This document shows positions 30,202-42,732 of a DNA stretch of 64,000 nucleotides, in pieces. Both the position numbers and the translations under genes were made by a program. Source of the DNA: Adiantum capillus-veneris (Eukaryota; Streptophyta; Polypodiopsida; Polypodiales; Pteridaceae). The notes beneath the pieces were generated by a model, which saw only the letters and a program-made list of their open reading frames with translations, had not been told where the DNA came from and made no database searches. Where the stretch lies: the NCBI GenBank assembly GCA_014529385.2, contig CM043953.1:66501872-66565871 (forward strand). The letters are read 5' to 3'. Position 1 is the stretch's first letter; every line of letters starts with the position of its first letter.

Positions 30202-32140
30202 TGAGGGAAGCTTTTCCATGCATGGGAACCCCCCATTTTTTTTTCTCTTTTACCAAAAATATTTCCTATTATATAAGTTACTTTGTATTTTTTCTTCCCT
30301 TTTTCACAAACGTTTTAGCCTTTATTAAATAAATTAGACTTATGCTAATCAATCACGATGTAGCATAAATAAGTAAGCTTTCTTTGTTGATCTCTCTTTT
30401 GACCTTAAATATTAAATATATATATTCTAAATTACATTATATATTTTAGTATTTTCTAATATATTTTTTCAAGTATGTATATTATTCCACCCTACCAAAT
30501 ATTTTATTCACTAGTTTTCATTTTCAAACCTCAACCCCACTTTCAAATTTCAATAATACCTCCATCTAGATGATTGCCACTCTTTTCAAAATTCTAGGTC
30601 ATGTTTTCATACACATGAAGGAGCTTGCACTTGAAGGCAAGAGAGAAGTCCACTCAAAGGGAACCACCAAAAGACCTTTGCAGCCACAAATAATATATTA
30701 TTTGGCTGAATTTTTAAAGTAAAGAAGAACCCCGAATCTGAAGAGCGTTCAACATGAAAGATGTAGCTCGTGATCTCAACTTTTAGCTCAAATTTTTTCA
30801 GAATTTTTGGAGTTATGAACACGGAGATATGATTTTTGTAGTGGACCCCAGTTTTCTCGTGTAATGGTGACACAGGCCATCCCGAATTTTCTTCCCTCTA
30901 GAATGGCTATGGTTCTACAAGTTTTCAAACATGATTACAAGAGACAAGGCTCTTTTAATGAGGTCTTGGCAAGTCTAGAGTGATTCTATCACCATTTTTG
31001 GAGGATCCATCCTCATCAACAACTATCCACCTTTGACAATCTCTCTTGTAAATTTCTTACCTCTCTCTTCTCTCCCTAATAAGCTTATGTCTAGCCAAAG
31101 CTAGACTATTGTAAATATCTCCTATCCTCTACATCCTACCCACATTCTCTCATCTTCTCTCTCTATTGACTCTGGTATTTTAAATAATGAGGAGACAAGA
31201 TGGGAGCCACAGTCACATGCACCCCATTTTCCTAGTCACCAAAGTGGGACACTCACCTCAAATAGAAATATTGCTAAATCCTCCCCTCCTTCCCTATATA
31301 AGGAGGCCATGAGAGCTCACTTAAAACACACACACACACACACACACCTATCCATACACACTCTTGTGCTACATGCTTGTAGCATGAACCCTAATTACAT
31401 AATCACAACACCATCATCATCACCATCACCATGCACAAAAGATGAGCACCACACCTCCACACCACTTGTAATTAAGGTTTGAAGGCACAATTTCAAGAAG
31501 AAGAAGGGTGGACACACTCATGATATTCCTCGCCATCAACTCCCATCTCTCCATTATGCCTCCTACGATCTTGTTCCCTTCTCATTTTCCTGCCATACAC
31601 TACCTATTGTATTCATCTTTTGCAAGCAATCAACACACTCCATCTTGGTGCCATACTTTGTGTCGCTTTGGATACATCTCATTGTGAGTATGGTATATGC
31701 TTTTTCCTTGCCTTTTTTTTTTCTGCTTATGTAAAGGTGTGTGGATTTGCCACCATACACACACACACTCTCTCTCCCTCTCATATTCCTATCATCTTGT
31801 GACTTCCATCTTGAGGTGTGCGGATTTGCCACCTCTTGTATGATAAGTGAGCATACTCGCAAGTTTCCCCTACCTCATTATCTTCCTTACTAACATGCAC
31901 GAGTAGCAAGCCCACTCACTCATTCACCACTCCTCTCACCTTATTCTCCGACCACCCCATTCCACATTTGGGCGTGGATCTTGAAATTGTTTTCCATGGC
32001 ATGCTTCATTGTGTATATGTATGCGTCCTAGCCGCATATCTTGCTAGGTGGTGCCCCTATTGTGTATCCCCCATGATGAGGCCATTGTGCATAGTCTTGG
32101 TGTAGAGGCCACCGGGTCTATTTTTCACTTCCACCTCTCA
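30202..32140 (+). mobile_element. Solo LTR, 1.94 kb
   Basis: Starts TGAGGGAAGC, ends CACCTCTCA, and is flanked by GTAC on both sides (30198-30201, 32141-32144). The empty site GGTACCTCAAGG is present in copy 2 at about 36525-36534, so the insertion and the 4-bp target duplication are directly shown. It contains a TATA-like CTATATAAGG at 31294-31303 and an (AC)n tract at 31326-31347. No internal region is present, so it is a solo LTR left by LTR-LTR recombination. Orientation (plus) is taken from the TATA box and from block similarity with the LTR at 61807-64000. Confidence 0.85.
31294..31303 (+). promoter_or_regulatory. Candidate TATA box in the solo LTR
   Basis: CTATATAAGG in a GC-balanced context, about 1.1 kb into the LTR. 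A solo LTR can act as a stray promoter toward 32141 and beyond. Confidence 0.45.
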
Positions 32141-32144
32141 GTAC

Positions 32145-32657
32145 CTCAAGGAAACTAAAAATCCCATCCACCATGCAGTTATATCACCATTACACTAATG
32201 GTAAAGGAGCCAAAATTTATGTGAATATCCATCATAGATGCTATGTTTGTGAAGACTTAGGAAACCTTGAGTTTTGAGAAATGTAGATGCTATTGACAAT
32301 GGAGACTGATACATTGATGAGAAAGGTGTTTCCTATCTTAGGACCAATAATCTTGATCTCATAGATGCAATGGGTATGATTGGGACCAAGATAAAGTTGA
32401 TGAAGGAATAGAGAGACCTTCTCTAGAGAATGAATCAAGAGCTAGATTCATAGCCATGAAAGAGCTTGAGAGAGTTCTTGTGGATGATTCTAGAATGGGG
32501 TTATGCATGCTGATGACTAAGGAAGGGAAGAACTATTACATCAAGGAAGATGTGAGTCTAGTAGACCTTACTGATATCAAGCAGATATACATGTATGCTT
32601 ATCAATTTAATTTTGATCGACAACAATGGATAATAATATGAATATATATATTAATAT
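32145..32657 (+). pseudogene. Gag-like sequence, copy 1, after the solo LTR
   Basis: Continues the gag-like start at 30146 after the solo LTR. It matches 36531-37045, with frames such as MKELERVLVDDSRMGLCML near 32456, but broken. It ends at the tandem duplication junction. Confidence 0.5.
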
Positions 32658-32816
32658 GGTCTTGTGATGACATTGCCTTTCCAAGGATATGAACTTGGGC
32701 CTTTAGGCATCCCCAACTTCATATTATGATTCTTTTTGTCCTTACTGCCTTGCAGTACAGGATCCCCATGGTATAGATCATGGTCTCCCCTTATTTTTAT
32801 CACTAACAGTTCATGT

Positions 32817-32817
<1 letters not shown>

Positions 32818-32859
<42 letters not shown>
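32818..32859. repeat. (CT)n microsatellite
   Basis: About 42 bp. The equivalent in copy 1 (about 23250-23279) is shorter. Confidence 0.95.
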
Positions 32860-32864
<5 letters not shown>

Positions 32865-32953
32865 GTTACATCTTTACATCATGATGATGAAATCCATCAT
32901 CTTGACCTACAAATGAGCAGGTTGAGCTACACAATCTTCCATTAGCTTGTCTC

Positions 32954-33472
32954 TTATCCTAGACCAAGGTAATGTAAAACTTTGTAAAGTGTGTGAATAA
33001 AACAAATCTGAGTTTCTAGCATTCTGCAGAAAAGACATACAAACTCTGAGAGAAGCAATACATAAGTCCAAGCCTTCAGCATTAGTTTAATTGTTCCAAA
33101 AAGCAGATTGTACTTGGAGATCTTAACTTTCCATTGCATCATACATACATTATACAAGCATAACCACCAAGAGTGAAATGTAAGGAAATTCCAAAATAAA
33201 TGTCTAACAATTTCAAGCTCACCACATCTAGGATAATTGTCATCAGACATCTTCTTCCTCGCTAGAAACTCAGTATGGGGAGAGCCCATGTCAATATTCT
33301 CCACCTTACGCTTGAAACTCACTGATGAGCACCATACATCTGATAGCTTTTGTATCCACAAGACTTGAGAATACTTGAATTGCCATATCCTATTACATCT
33401 AGTTTGAATCTTTACATTGCACCACACAATTGTCACATTGAAAGTCGAAGGGCACTGTTGTATTAGTCTCAT
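32954..33472 (-). pseudogene. LINE ORF2 C-terminus with zf-RVT motif (copy 2)
   Basis: A 172-residue open frame. The centre has EFLARKKMSDDNYPRCGELE followed by IVRHLFWNFLTFHSWW, the zf-RVT (zinc-binding region of RT) signature of plant L1-type LINEs ('LxxRxxxxxxxCxxCxxxxExxxHLFxxCxxxxxxW'). The first Cys is replaced by Tyr. The N-terminal part (WIQKLSDVWCSSVSFKRK) looks like the preceding linker. LINEs move by target-primed reverse transcription, but this is only the 3' end. The neighbouring (CT)n tract at 32818-32859 lies just beyond the LINE 3' end. Confidence 0.75.
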
Positions 33473-33756
33473 TGAGCTCTATGTGTGAATATCTACATTG
33501 CAAGTGCTTTACAAGATCCGAGCATCGATTTTCTCAATTTTCCAAGTGACTTATCTCACCACCGAAGCATTGTATTGAGATTTCGTCAAATACATGAAAT
33601 TCCCAACACTTAGGAGTACCTGGTAGACACGTCTAATACTTGATTTGATGAATGCAATTAGATTGCTAGAAAAATTTGTGTTTTTTTCTGTGATCGAATG
33701 TTAGAGTCAGATGATCTAGATGTGTTCTCAATCATGTAAGGATGTTTCCAATTAGG

Positions 33757-34745
33757 TTTGGAGTCATTTGTAGTTGGTTTGTTAGTGAATTTTCATATGG
33801 ATGTGTGAAGGGATTAGAGGGATAGAACCCAGGTTTTACGTAGATAGAGTGCACACAAACACTGACAGTCAAATCAGAGTTCATCATGTCCACACAAGAG
33901 ACTAACAACCTATTGGCGTGCCTGCACGAGTCACTTGCTCCCATGATTTACATTTTAGTCTTGGATCCGTCTCATTGCGAGGTGTGACAGGTGTTGACCA
34001 TTTGGTCTCAAGACATTTGCACCGTTGCCAAGAAACAAGAATGTAGACTAGTGTGGTCACATACAAATCTGATAGAGTTGCCTGAGATAGAATATTTAGT
34101 TGGATAAGGTAAAGTAGGAGTCGAGATTGAGGTATCCTTGATCTTGGTGTATTCACAAGGTGAGTTTCTTTCCGCAAAAGTGATAAAGGGATAGAGTAGA
34201 ATATTGTGAGTACTAGGTAGGAAAGCTTGTTGCAAAGTTAAGATGGTTGTTAGAACCACTAAACTCGCTCTAGTCTAAGAAACACAAGAAAATAAAAATA
34301 AAAAAATGGAGTTCATATAGGGAGTTGTTTGCTTGAGCATTTTGAGGTTGTTTTTAAGTTGGTTTCATTTTTCATAGGAGTAGACAAATAGGAAAGTGTG
34401 ACAAGTATCCTCATCATCTTGGATAAATAGGAAATAGGAGTAGACAAATAGGAAAGTGTGACAAGTATCCTCATCATCTTGGATTTGGAGTGAGTCAATT
34501 AGAAAATAGCCATTGTGGTTTGAAGCTTAGTGTGATGAAAGTTTGAAAAATGAGATACACTGATGCAAATTGTGGTTGATAGCATAGATTGCATATACAT
34601 GAATATATCAATGCACATCCCTCGCCAAAAAGTTCAAAAAGTTCATCATCAGTCTGAGTGTGGAAAAAACGCAATTCTTTTCCAATAGGCTGATTTGGGA
34701 AATTTTGGCACAGTTTAACTTGACCAAAGTATTTGACTTGTGTAT
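33757..34745. other. About 990 bp present only in copy 2
   Basis: Copy 1 joins CCAATTA directly to TTGAGCACTTG (about 28710), whereas copy 2 has about 990 bp between the equivalent points. No terminal repeats or coding frame are seen. A perfect 60-bp tandem duplication (34375-34434/34435-34494) lies inside. Either an insertion in copy 2 or a deletion in copy 1. Confidence 0.6.
34375..34494. repeat. 60-bp tandem duplication
   Basis: Two units with exactly 60-bp period, each beginning AGGAGTAGACAAATAGG, essentially identical. Confidence 0.95.
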
Positions 34746-36470
34746 TTGAGCACTTGTCTTAAAATTGAGTGCAAAGAGAAGCATGGTTTGGATGAAAAAG
34801 CATTGAAAGACCAAGTCTCAGTAGGGTTATTCATGATTTAATACCAAGTGGTAAGTGAAATTCAGTGTGTTTGAACTATTGGGGAAGTGGCTCCGGATAA
34901 AGAAAAAGGGAAAAACAAGTTTTATTGGGCTATCATTGAACAAAAAAATGTGTTTTATTTTCCAGACACCTCTGAGAGTTCAGTTTTTGAGTTTTTCTTG
35001 CAGACTTTTGTTCATTTGTGTTTGAATGCTAAGCTGTGTTGAAAATCTGAGATTTGAGCTCTTGAAGGGACAAATAGGATCTTATCATGCAAGAAAGATA
35101 ATCAAATTTAACAAAACTAGGTGGACAACGTCTTTTGATAGGATCTTATCATGCAAGAAAGATAATCAAATTTAACAAAACTAGGTTGACAACGTCTTTT
35201 GATAGTGCTAAGCACATTCCAATTTCCAAAAACTAGATTGGAATCCATAACATAGGGGCTAGGAAAAAAACCTGTTTTTTTCATCACCTAGCTGCACGAG
35301 CCAAAACTGGGTAAAATTGTGACAAGGGTTCTTCTTAACCCTAGAAAGTAAGCTATCAAATAAAAAGTAAGTTTGGACTCATAATGTGAGTCTGAGGTCA
35401 ATTATTAGTTTCCAGACAAAGAAAATTACTAAAATTGGGATTACACTCAAACCAAACAACCAAACAGAGTGAAACTTGGGGAATACAGTCTTGAGCGAGG
35501 CCACAACACTTGAGTATTAGAAAAAGTTGCAAAAAAGTGCCAAAAGCCAGTTTGAAGAAAAAAGGATGATTCTTTTCTCAAACTTGGTTGGAGTGGAAAC
35601 TTGGGACCATGGGTAGACCTTGATTCAGGGGTCTCACCTATCAAGTCAAAAGTGAAATTGGTCTTCTATGTACTAGATTAGGCCAGATAGTAGTAAAAAA
35701 GACGACTGAAAGAGGGTTAAGTGAACACCAGAGACCCTGAAGAAAGCTTAAAAATTGGGATTGATGCATAATTACATTCTTGGGAGTGTGGTATGCTTGT
35801 CAGAGAGACAAAATGAAAATTAGTTCATAAGTTAGTAGGCATGAAAAAGACGTGTTTTTTCTTCCCAGATGCACCATTATTGACAAATGTTGGTTCCAAA
35901 CTCTGAAGTAAGCCTTGTATTGCAATAGTTGCCCTTTGGACCAAGAAAATTGTGATTGAAGTGTTGTTGTCTGTAACAAATCATGTACACATCATTTGCT
36001 AGCTTGACATAACTCCACCAATGTTTTAGTTTATGTTGAGTCTTGTACAGGCAAGACTCAAATGTACAAGTAATCCCCTAGTGGACAGATCTCCTTTGCA
36101 TGAAGTGATATTTTCTGTAAGAAATTATGTACACATCATTTGCTAGCTTGACATAACTCCACCAGAGATTTAGTTTGTGTTGAGTCTTGTACAAGCAAGG
36201 AGATCGGTCCATGAGGGGATTTGGAGCAAGGTAGAGGTATCAAAGGATCTAAATAATTCCAGGTAACAAGTCAGGTTTGAAATTCCCATATATTGTTCAT
36301 GTCCTTGAGGTCAAGAGCTTGGTAGAGGTTAAACGATAAACTGGTGAGAGATGAAGTGAGTCGTGGGTCTACTAAAGAGAGTGTCAATCAAGCTAACTTC
36401 GAAACATATATTGACTGTTCACAAAGAGGTAGTATTTGACACTTCATCAGAATAGAATTTCACTATCCTT
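34746..36470 (+). other. Gypsy-like leader sequence, copy 2
   Basis: Counterpart of 28701-30145. It contains a 63-bp tandem duplication at about 35078-35203 and a 155-bp direct duplication (about 35960-36055 and 36115-36210) around GTACACATCATTTGCTAGC. No gene seen. Confidence 0.45.
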
Positions 36471-38610
36471 ATGGCTGAGAGAGCACCAAAGATGAGCTAT
36501 CATAGTGAGGGAAATGGGGTTGGTACCTCAAGGAAACTAGAAATCCCATCGACCATGCAATTATATTACCATTACACTAATGGTAAAGGAGCCAAAATTT
36601 ATGTGAATATCCATCATAGATGCTATGTTTGTGAAGACTTAGGAAACCCTGAGTTTTGAGAATGTAGACACTATTGACAATGGAGACTTATACATTGATG
36701 AGAAAGGGGTTTCCTATCTTAGGACCAATTTTCTTGATCTCATAGATGCAATGGGTATGATTGGGACCAAGATAAAGTTGATGAAGGAATCGAGAGACCT
36801 TCTCTAGAGAATGAATCAAGAGCTAGATTCATAGCGATGAAAGAGCTTGGAGAGTGCTTGTGGATGATTCTAGAATGGGGTTATGCAAGCTGATGACTAA
36901 GGAAGAGAAAACCTATTACATCAAGGAAGATGTGAGTTTAGTAGACCTTATTACTGATATCAAGCAGATATACATGTATGCTTATCAATTCAAAAAAATG
37001 ACTTATTTTGGTCGATAGAAATGAATAATAATATGAATATATACATATGGATATGTGAGGGACATGGAAAATATTTTTTGTTCGGGAAAACCATTTTTTT
37101 ATTTATTTGAATCAGATGCCCCATAAAAATCCGATTGAGAAAGAGGTAAGTTTATAAAGAGAGTCATAGAGATTCCATCCCATGTATAGAGCACCCACAA
37201 GACAGGATTAGGAGCATCAAGAGTTACAAATCTTGTGATGAGAGGGAGTCACTTGTGAGAACCAGAGCCTATCATAGTTGGTTTTACAACCATTACATGG
37301 TCATGCATGCCACACCATACTGAGCGAGTAGTACCAGATGTGACTACATGAGACGTATTGAGAGCTACACCTAGAATGGAAGCACTTACTTATGAGGAAG
37401 CTTTTTAAAGATCTCCGTGTGTGATGAGATATGTTGTTGAGTTGATTCCCATGCGTCCATCACAAGTTGCAAAATGCATGGCATCAAAGCACAATGGCTC
37501 TGAGGATCCTTGTGCACATTTTGCATCATTTAAGCAGGTGTATTAAGAGCCAAGAATATTTTTCCACAATTAGTTTGTAGGTTTTAAATTGACCTTGGAA
37601 GGCAAAGCCCTTACCTGGTTCCAACCTTTGAAAAAGGAAGACTTTGGAAGCATAGAACTGCTATTGCAAGATTTTATAGCGTAGTTTCCCATGACAGGAA
37701 TCAAGCACAATACGGTGTCATAAATGCAATACATTGAAAGGTTTCCACCATGTCAGAAACCTCCGGGGGACTACCAAGTAGTGTTGTTCATTGAGGGATT
37801 TAAGAACTGGCACTTTGAGAAGTATTTGCATTTGAAAAATTGTATGACTTTAGACGAGGTCACAAAAGAAGCTTTCCATCTGGTAGACAACTACCAAATC
37901 TATGGGGAAGTATCACAATATGTGGATACTATCTTGATATATTCTCATTTGATAGCTAGTGGATCATATACAATGAAGAAGACACCACTACCGCAGTTCC
38001 CCATGAATATTGAATAGCCTTGCAGATGAGCTTGTGAGAAGAATGGGATAGAAGTTAAGCATCCAGAATAAGAGAGTACCACCATTGAGGCTTTGCTTGA
38101 CATGTGGAGGAGACCACCCGAAACGGTAGTGTTCCATGTTACCACAACCATATCCTAAGCAGAAGTGGTGGACAAACCATACCACTGAAGAATGCTACTA
38201 CAATAGGGAATCAATGCCTTATTAATCTACCTCCCAATATGATCCTAACATGCCACTAAATCCTCATTATCAAAATAAAGGACCAACACTGCCACCACCA
38301 AGATATGCATCAAGGCCAATAAATCCACAGCAAGCTAGAGTGGAGAGGCCAAGACCAATGTTGGGCCATCAACCAACACTCCCAAGTGAAGATCAGGCAC
38401 CAGTGGGATGTGTGTATCTAGATCAATACCAGGAAGAGAATGCTCTAGTGCTATTACAATTGTAATACAAATAGGAAAGCTACAGACCCCACCCCACCAT
38501 GCATACGACTCTTATCCATCAGGGATCATGGAGTCAAATGAGAAGGAGGAGGTTATGAGACCATGGGGTATTGGATCATGCAACTCTCCACTCAACCATG
38601 CCATCTAGGC
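36471..38610 (+). pseudogene. Decayed gypsy gag
   Basis: Begins MAERAPKMSYHSEGNGVG at 36471. The capsid core is recognisable around 37580-37735 (LEGKALTWFQP and MTGIKHNT, with stops), matching LEGKSLTWFQN and KTGIKHNT in the minus-strand gag at 53286-53729. An open piece at 37724-38017 follows (YQVVLFIEGFKNWHFEKYL, the equivalent of 'ERxxxLFLEGL'). A zinc-knuckle-like CLTCGGDH lies near 38095-38125 and a proline-rich tail at 38250-38465 (RPRPMLGHQPTLPS). Several frameshifts and stops make it non-functional. Confidence 0.7.
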
Positions 38611-39620
38611 TCTTAGCAATCTAATAAAACACCCCTTGTCCCCATGTTCGTCTTGGCCCTTGGCTCTAGCCCTTGGTCTAACATTACTCCCCCCTTAGAG
38701 AAGCGTTTTTGTCCTCAAAGATAGAAAAGGTGATATCTTCTTAAGAACGCTAATGTTTTCCATGGTGGAATCCCTCAATTGGGCCACAACTATTCATTTC
38801 ACCGATACATAGTGTAGTAGGAGGTTCAACAAAACCAAGAAAAAAATCTTGATTTTCCAAGTTGTTGTCCCTTTGCAACTGCTTGTATCCAAAATTGGAT
38901 GAATACAATAGTCGGTAGACTCAATTTATAGCTCACTTGAGTACGTTTATTGAGTTACTATAATTGGGATGTGTCTAAATTCTCAATCATGTTTTAGAGT
39001 TTCTAAAAGTACTGAAACATGCAAGAATACCTCATCCTAACTTTCCATGAAAGTAACAGGCTTGCTTAGGCCATCACCACCAACCAAGTCCTTGACTTTC
39101 TCTCCTTTCTCAGTGAAACCTCATCAAAACTCGTGATCAAAGTCGAAAATCTTACAATAACATGTAGGTACTAAACCCAGCCACCACATGCGACAAACTC
39201 CAAAGTGAAAATGTAATCTTTATCAGTTGGGTTGCTTCTCGCTATTGTATGCTCTTAGCATATCCTTTAGCACTAGGTTAATACTTACCAACTTCCCATT
39301 TTTATTTAGATGAGTGGTAGTATGTATTATTGTTTTCTTCCCACCCATTTACAAACAGTCCTCCAAAATGATTGATAAACATGGGTTCTCAATTAGTCAC
39401 AAAATTGTGATGCAATCCATATAATCTACACAGAGATTGGAATGAACCAACTTGGTTAAAGAGTGGACCTTGTTGACTAAGCATACACAATTTGATCAAT
39501 CTATCAAAAAACACCCATACCGAGTGCGCACCTTGTATGATAGTTCATAGATCCACACTAAATCTCATAGAAACAGTGCATCTATGGTGCAATATGCTTC
39601 TTAAGTTATGTTTCCCATGA
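38611..39620 (-). pseudogene. Gypsy integrase core fragment, heavily decayed
   Basis: On the minus strand around 39520-39290, broken frames resemble an integrase core: FFDRLIKLCMLS (for 'VDRLTKMAHFxP'), RLYGLHHNFVTN (for 'RLHGLPxxIVSD'), EPMFINHFGGLFVNG (for 'xxFTSxFWxxLFxxxG') and a remnant of 'AYHPQTDGQTE'. The similarity is by block order only, with many stops. The surrounding sequence shows nothing else. Confidence 0.45.
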
Positions 39621-42600
39621 GTTTTCATGCCGTTTCAAACAAGCATGTGTTAAACACTAGGGCCCATAACACCCAATGTGCATGAATTCAACACAAACCT
39701 ATCTGGACCCGCATTTCCATGAGTAGGATTTCCACGGTTACTACGTAAAAAATTTACATCAAAAGTTGGACCATGAATGTGAAAACTCAATCACATCGAG
39801 GTACCGACAATGAAACATTTTCATTAACCAAACATAGCCGTGCTATATATGTAAACAACCATCCGTCAATGTTGATTATAGTACTTGTAACCTCAACAAG
39901 TCTGTACTTAGTACCGACAATTTTTGGCCGCTGAAATTACTCTTGATACTATGTGCTCAAAAGGGTCTAATAAATGGATGCGACCAGCAGCGACCAGCAC
40001 CTAGGGACTCTGTTGTGAAACATCATTAGGAAACACGCACCAGTGTCAATCCCAGAAAATCATATTCTCCACATATAGAATATGTCTCATAAAATGATGT
40101 TAGGAAAAAAATGAGATACAGCAAGTACAAGATGTACTTGTGTGTGGAGGTAACTGCAAACACTCACTGACATGAACAAGAGGGACCCTCATGAACCTCA
40201 CTCCACACTAGCTAAACAGAACTCCATCAGTTCGTGGACCATGTTGCACACCTTGTGACTAACAACATGTACCAAACAAAACCGTACCATATAGGCCTAT
40301 CACTGCGAAGTGCAAAAATTGCTCGCTACACTACTTTTCCAAAGTGTTTTTCTCCAACATGACCTTGTCGCGTGTCTGTCGTGTAAAATGGAAGCAGCAT
40401 ATACATCCCATTCTGGGAACACTTAATCAAAGTATATACGGAACAAGAAAATTACATACTGAGAAGAAGTTAGAAACATACCATGGAGTATCAAAGCCTT
40501 GCTTGAAGTGGCTCAGTACTGACATAACCTATCAACCAAACACTAAGGAGAAATTAGTGAATAGACAGAGACAATTACCTGATGATTATTCCTCTTGCCT
40601 TGACAATTTGAAACCCTTGGCAAGTTCCAAACGATACGACAATGACCCTTTGGTAGATGATTGGATATTTCCTTGAAAGTGTAAGTGTGAAGGTTCCAAG
40701 AATTGACCATCAACACTTGAATGAGTGATTTAGTAATCGCAAGCTAGATCTTCCCCCAAAATTGTGCTCCTATAGACACTCTCCTTGCTATAGACAAAGC
40801 AAGATATCCACTGAAGTTGGAATCATGTTCACAATTAGATCTTTGGTAGACTTGAAAGTCAATAGTTGTGGGTTTTGTATGGAGAGTCGTGATGTCTAAA
40901 ATGTTTGATTCATCGATTGTACACCTTGGTAGAGATAAACCTTTACAAGTTTAACTTTCAAAAACTCAACTTGATTTTCACACTAAAATTATGATGTGCT
41001 AAAGGAACACTCAAATAATTACTAATGGCAAGACTCTTGCTTGTCCATTAGAATTGATGGGTACTCAATTGGATAGAATTATTCGATCTTAATAGCGATC
41101 ACTGATGGATTACAAACAAAAGTCTCTTCGCCATTTGAAAGTAGATGGCTTGTAGCCCTTCTAAAACAGATGGATCTTAGCCCTTTCGCTTGATCTCAAA
41201 TCAATGGCAATACCTGGACATGGGTTAGAAGCCTTGCTTCTTGTAAATTCTATCAAAATTTGCTTTGCATAGAAAGAAATATTTTGCAAAATAAAGGTTA
41301 ATATAAATTTAAAAAATAAGAACTTGAAAGTTGTAACTTTGTCACCCACTTATGGCCAGTTGTCTAGAAATTAAAACGTAACAAACTCGCTCAAATATGT
41401 TTCATAGACATATCTACTGCTTGACTGCGTTATTGTATGTACCATATAAGGACTCTTGGTATGTAATAACTTGTAGACACCTTGGGAAGTTCCCCTGGCC
41501 ACATGCCAAAATTGAAGCCTTGTAACATAAGTAATCATGGAGTTCTTGTGCTCATAGATAACAAATACTCTTGCCAGCTGACAGATGTCATAGCAAAAGA
41601 AAGTCAACCTTGTCAAGCATTCATAGAGAATCAACCTTGTTGAATTGCACATTGTATTGAAAAGCAAAAAAATACTTGCAAGGTATGTACCTCGTACCTG
41701 CTTGGCTTGCTTACTGATGTCCTTGACCATGTAGGTTTGTCTTGTTCGATGGCGGAAGCTCTAGAAAACTTTGCCTAGGAACCATGTCCTAGACAATATG
41801 AAAATTCAAAACAGAAACACCCATTGAATGGTCATGCCATACATTGGTAAAGGTCCCCCAAATTGATATGCTCATAGCGTACTCCAGATTGTGGGTAGGT
41901 ATTATACCATAAGCATGAAAAAGGAAGCCTTTCTTTTGACATTGCCCTTATAGATATGCACATCCCATGCATGATAAAAAAATCTCAAGGGCCAACTCCT
42001 GAGTGTTGTACTGAATGTAGTTGTTTATATTCAGCTATTGAGCCTTGCTCAACGATCAAAACACCATCTCGAAGGACACGTGAACCTTGCTCTAGCATAA
42101 CAAATGACAACTGCATAATTAGAACTAATCAGGCAAGGAAAGTGTAAAAAATATGCATACCTCATTTTTTTGAATCGACTTGTTGTGTCGGCCAGATGGC
42201 CTATGCTTTTGCGCTTCCTTGAATATCAAACCGCTGCCAGTTTGTCATCAAGTGCAACTTCTTGCAGTTCCTTGTTCTTTGGTGGCTTGAATCTTTGAAG
42301 AAATTGACAAAGTAACTTGCTGGAAGAGCGCATCACGGATTTCAAGAAGTTCAAAACTACCTCAATCAAACATAGCTATGCTAGTTTTAATATTACTAAA
42401 AGGACTTGCTTGTTTAATCCCCTCTTAATAGCAACAAGGCACACTTGATGTAATTGTGTAAGTACAAGGTTTATGTTTTCTATAATTGAATGGTGAAGAA
42501 GACGCCATATTTTTGTTAAGGACAACTTTTGCTCCCAAACGAGGTTGGCGGGTCATGATTCTCCTTGAGGTACTCCTTCTAAGACCATTCTCCTCAAAGT

Positions 42601-42621
42601 CAGGGTGAATCTCCTCTTCCT
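39621..42621. other. Unassigned AT-rich sequence
   Basis: The longest frames are 110 residues plus (40344-40676) and 119 minus (41371-41730); neither has recognisable motifs. No terminal repeats found. Probably decayed element sequence. Confidence 0.4.
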
Positions 42622-42732
42622 CATGTCAATATTCTCCACCTTATGCTTGAAGCTCACTGATGAGCACCATACATCTGATAGCTTTTGTATCCACTAGCTT
42701 TGAGAATACTTGAATTGCCATATCCTATTAAA
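42622..42732 (-). repeat. Third LINE fragment
   Basis: 110 bp starting CATGTCAATATTCTCCACC, matching 28249-28360 and 33286-33400. It begins at the same base where the hAT-like element inserted in copy 1. Confidence 0.85.

Larger units (their letters stand above)
23084..32657. repeat. Tandem segmental duplication, copy 1
   Basis: Sequence from GGTCTTGTGATGAC at 23084 onward recurs from 32658. Once the hAT-like element (23717-28247) and the solo LTR (30202-32140) are removed, the unit is about 3.1 kb: SAUR 3' flank, (CT)n, LINE 3' end on the minus strand, gypsy leader, and gag start. Copy 2 follows immediately at 32658, head to tail. Confidence 0.85.
32658..37050. repeat. Tandem segmental duplication, copy 2
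   Basis: Begins GGTCTTGTGATGAC like copy 1 (23084) and follows it through LINE, gypsy leader and gag start. It lacks the hAT-like element and the solo LTR. It carries an extra about 990 bp (about 33757-34745) and small private duplications at 35078-35203 and about 35960-36210. Confidence 0.85.

Noticed and set aside
32954-33472. Host gene of 172 residues
   Set aside because: The zf-RVT pattern and a decayed duplicate at 23297-23716/28248-28700 identify it as a LINE 3' end.
23084-37050. Two LTRs of one giant element instead of a tandem duplication
   Set aside because: The copies abut with no internal region between them, contain a gag start, and lack TG/CA ends. The left edge is inside the SAUR stop region.
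40344-40676. 110-residue plus-strand frame
   Set aside because: No recognisable motif or neighbouring signals. Left as unassigned sequence.
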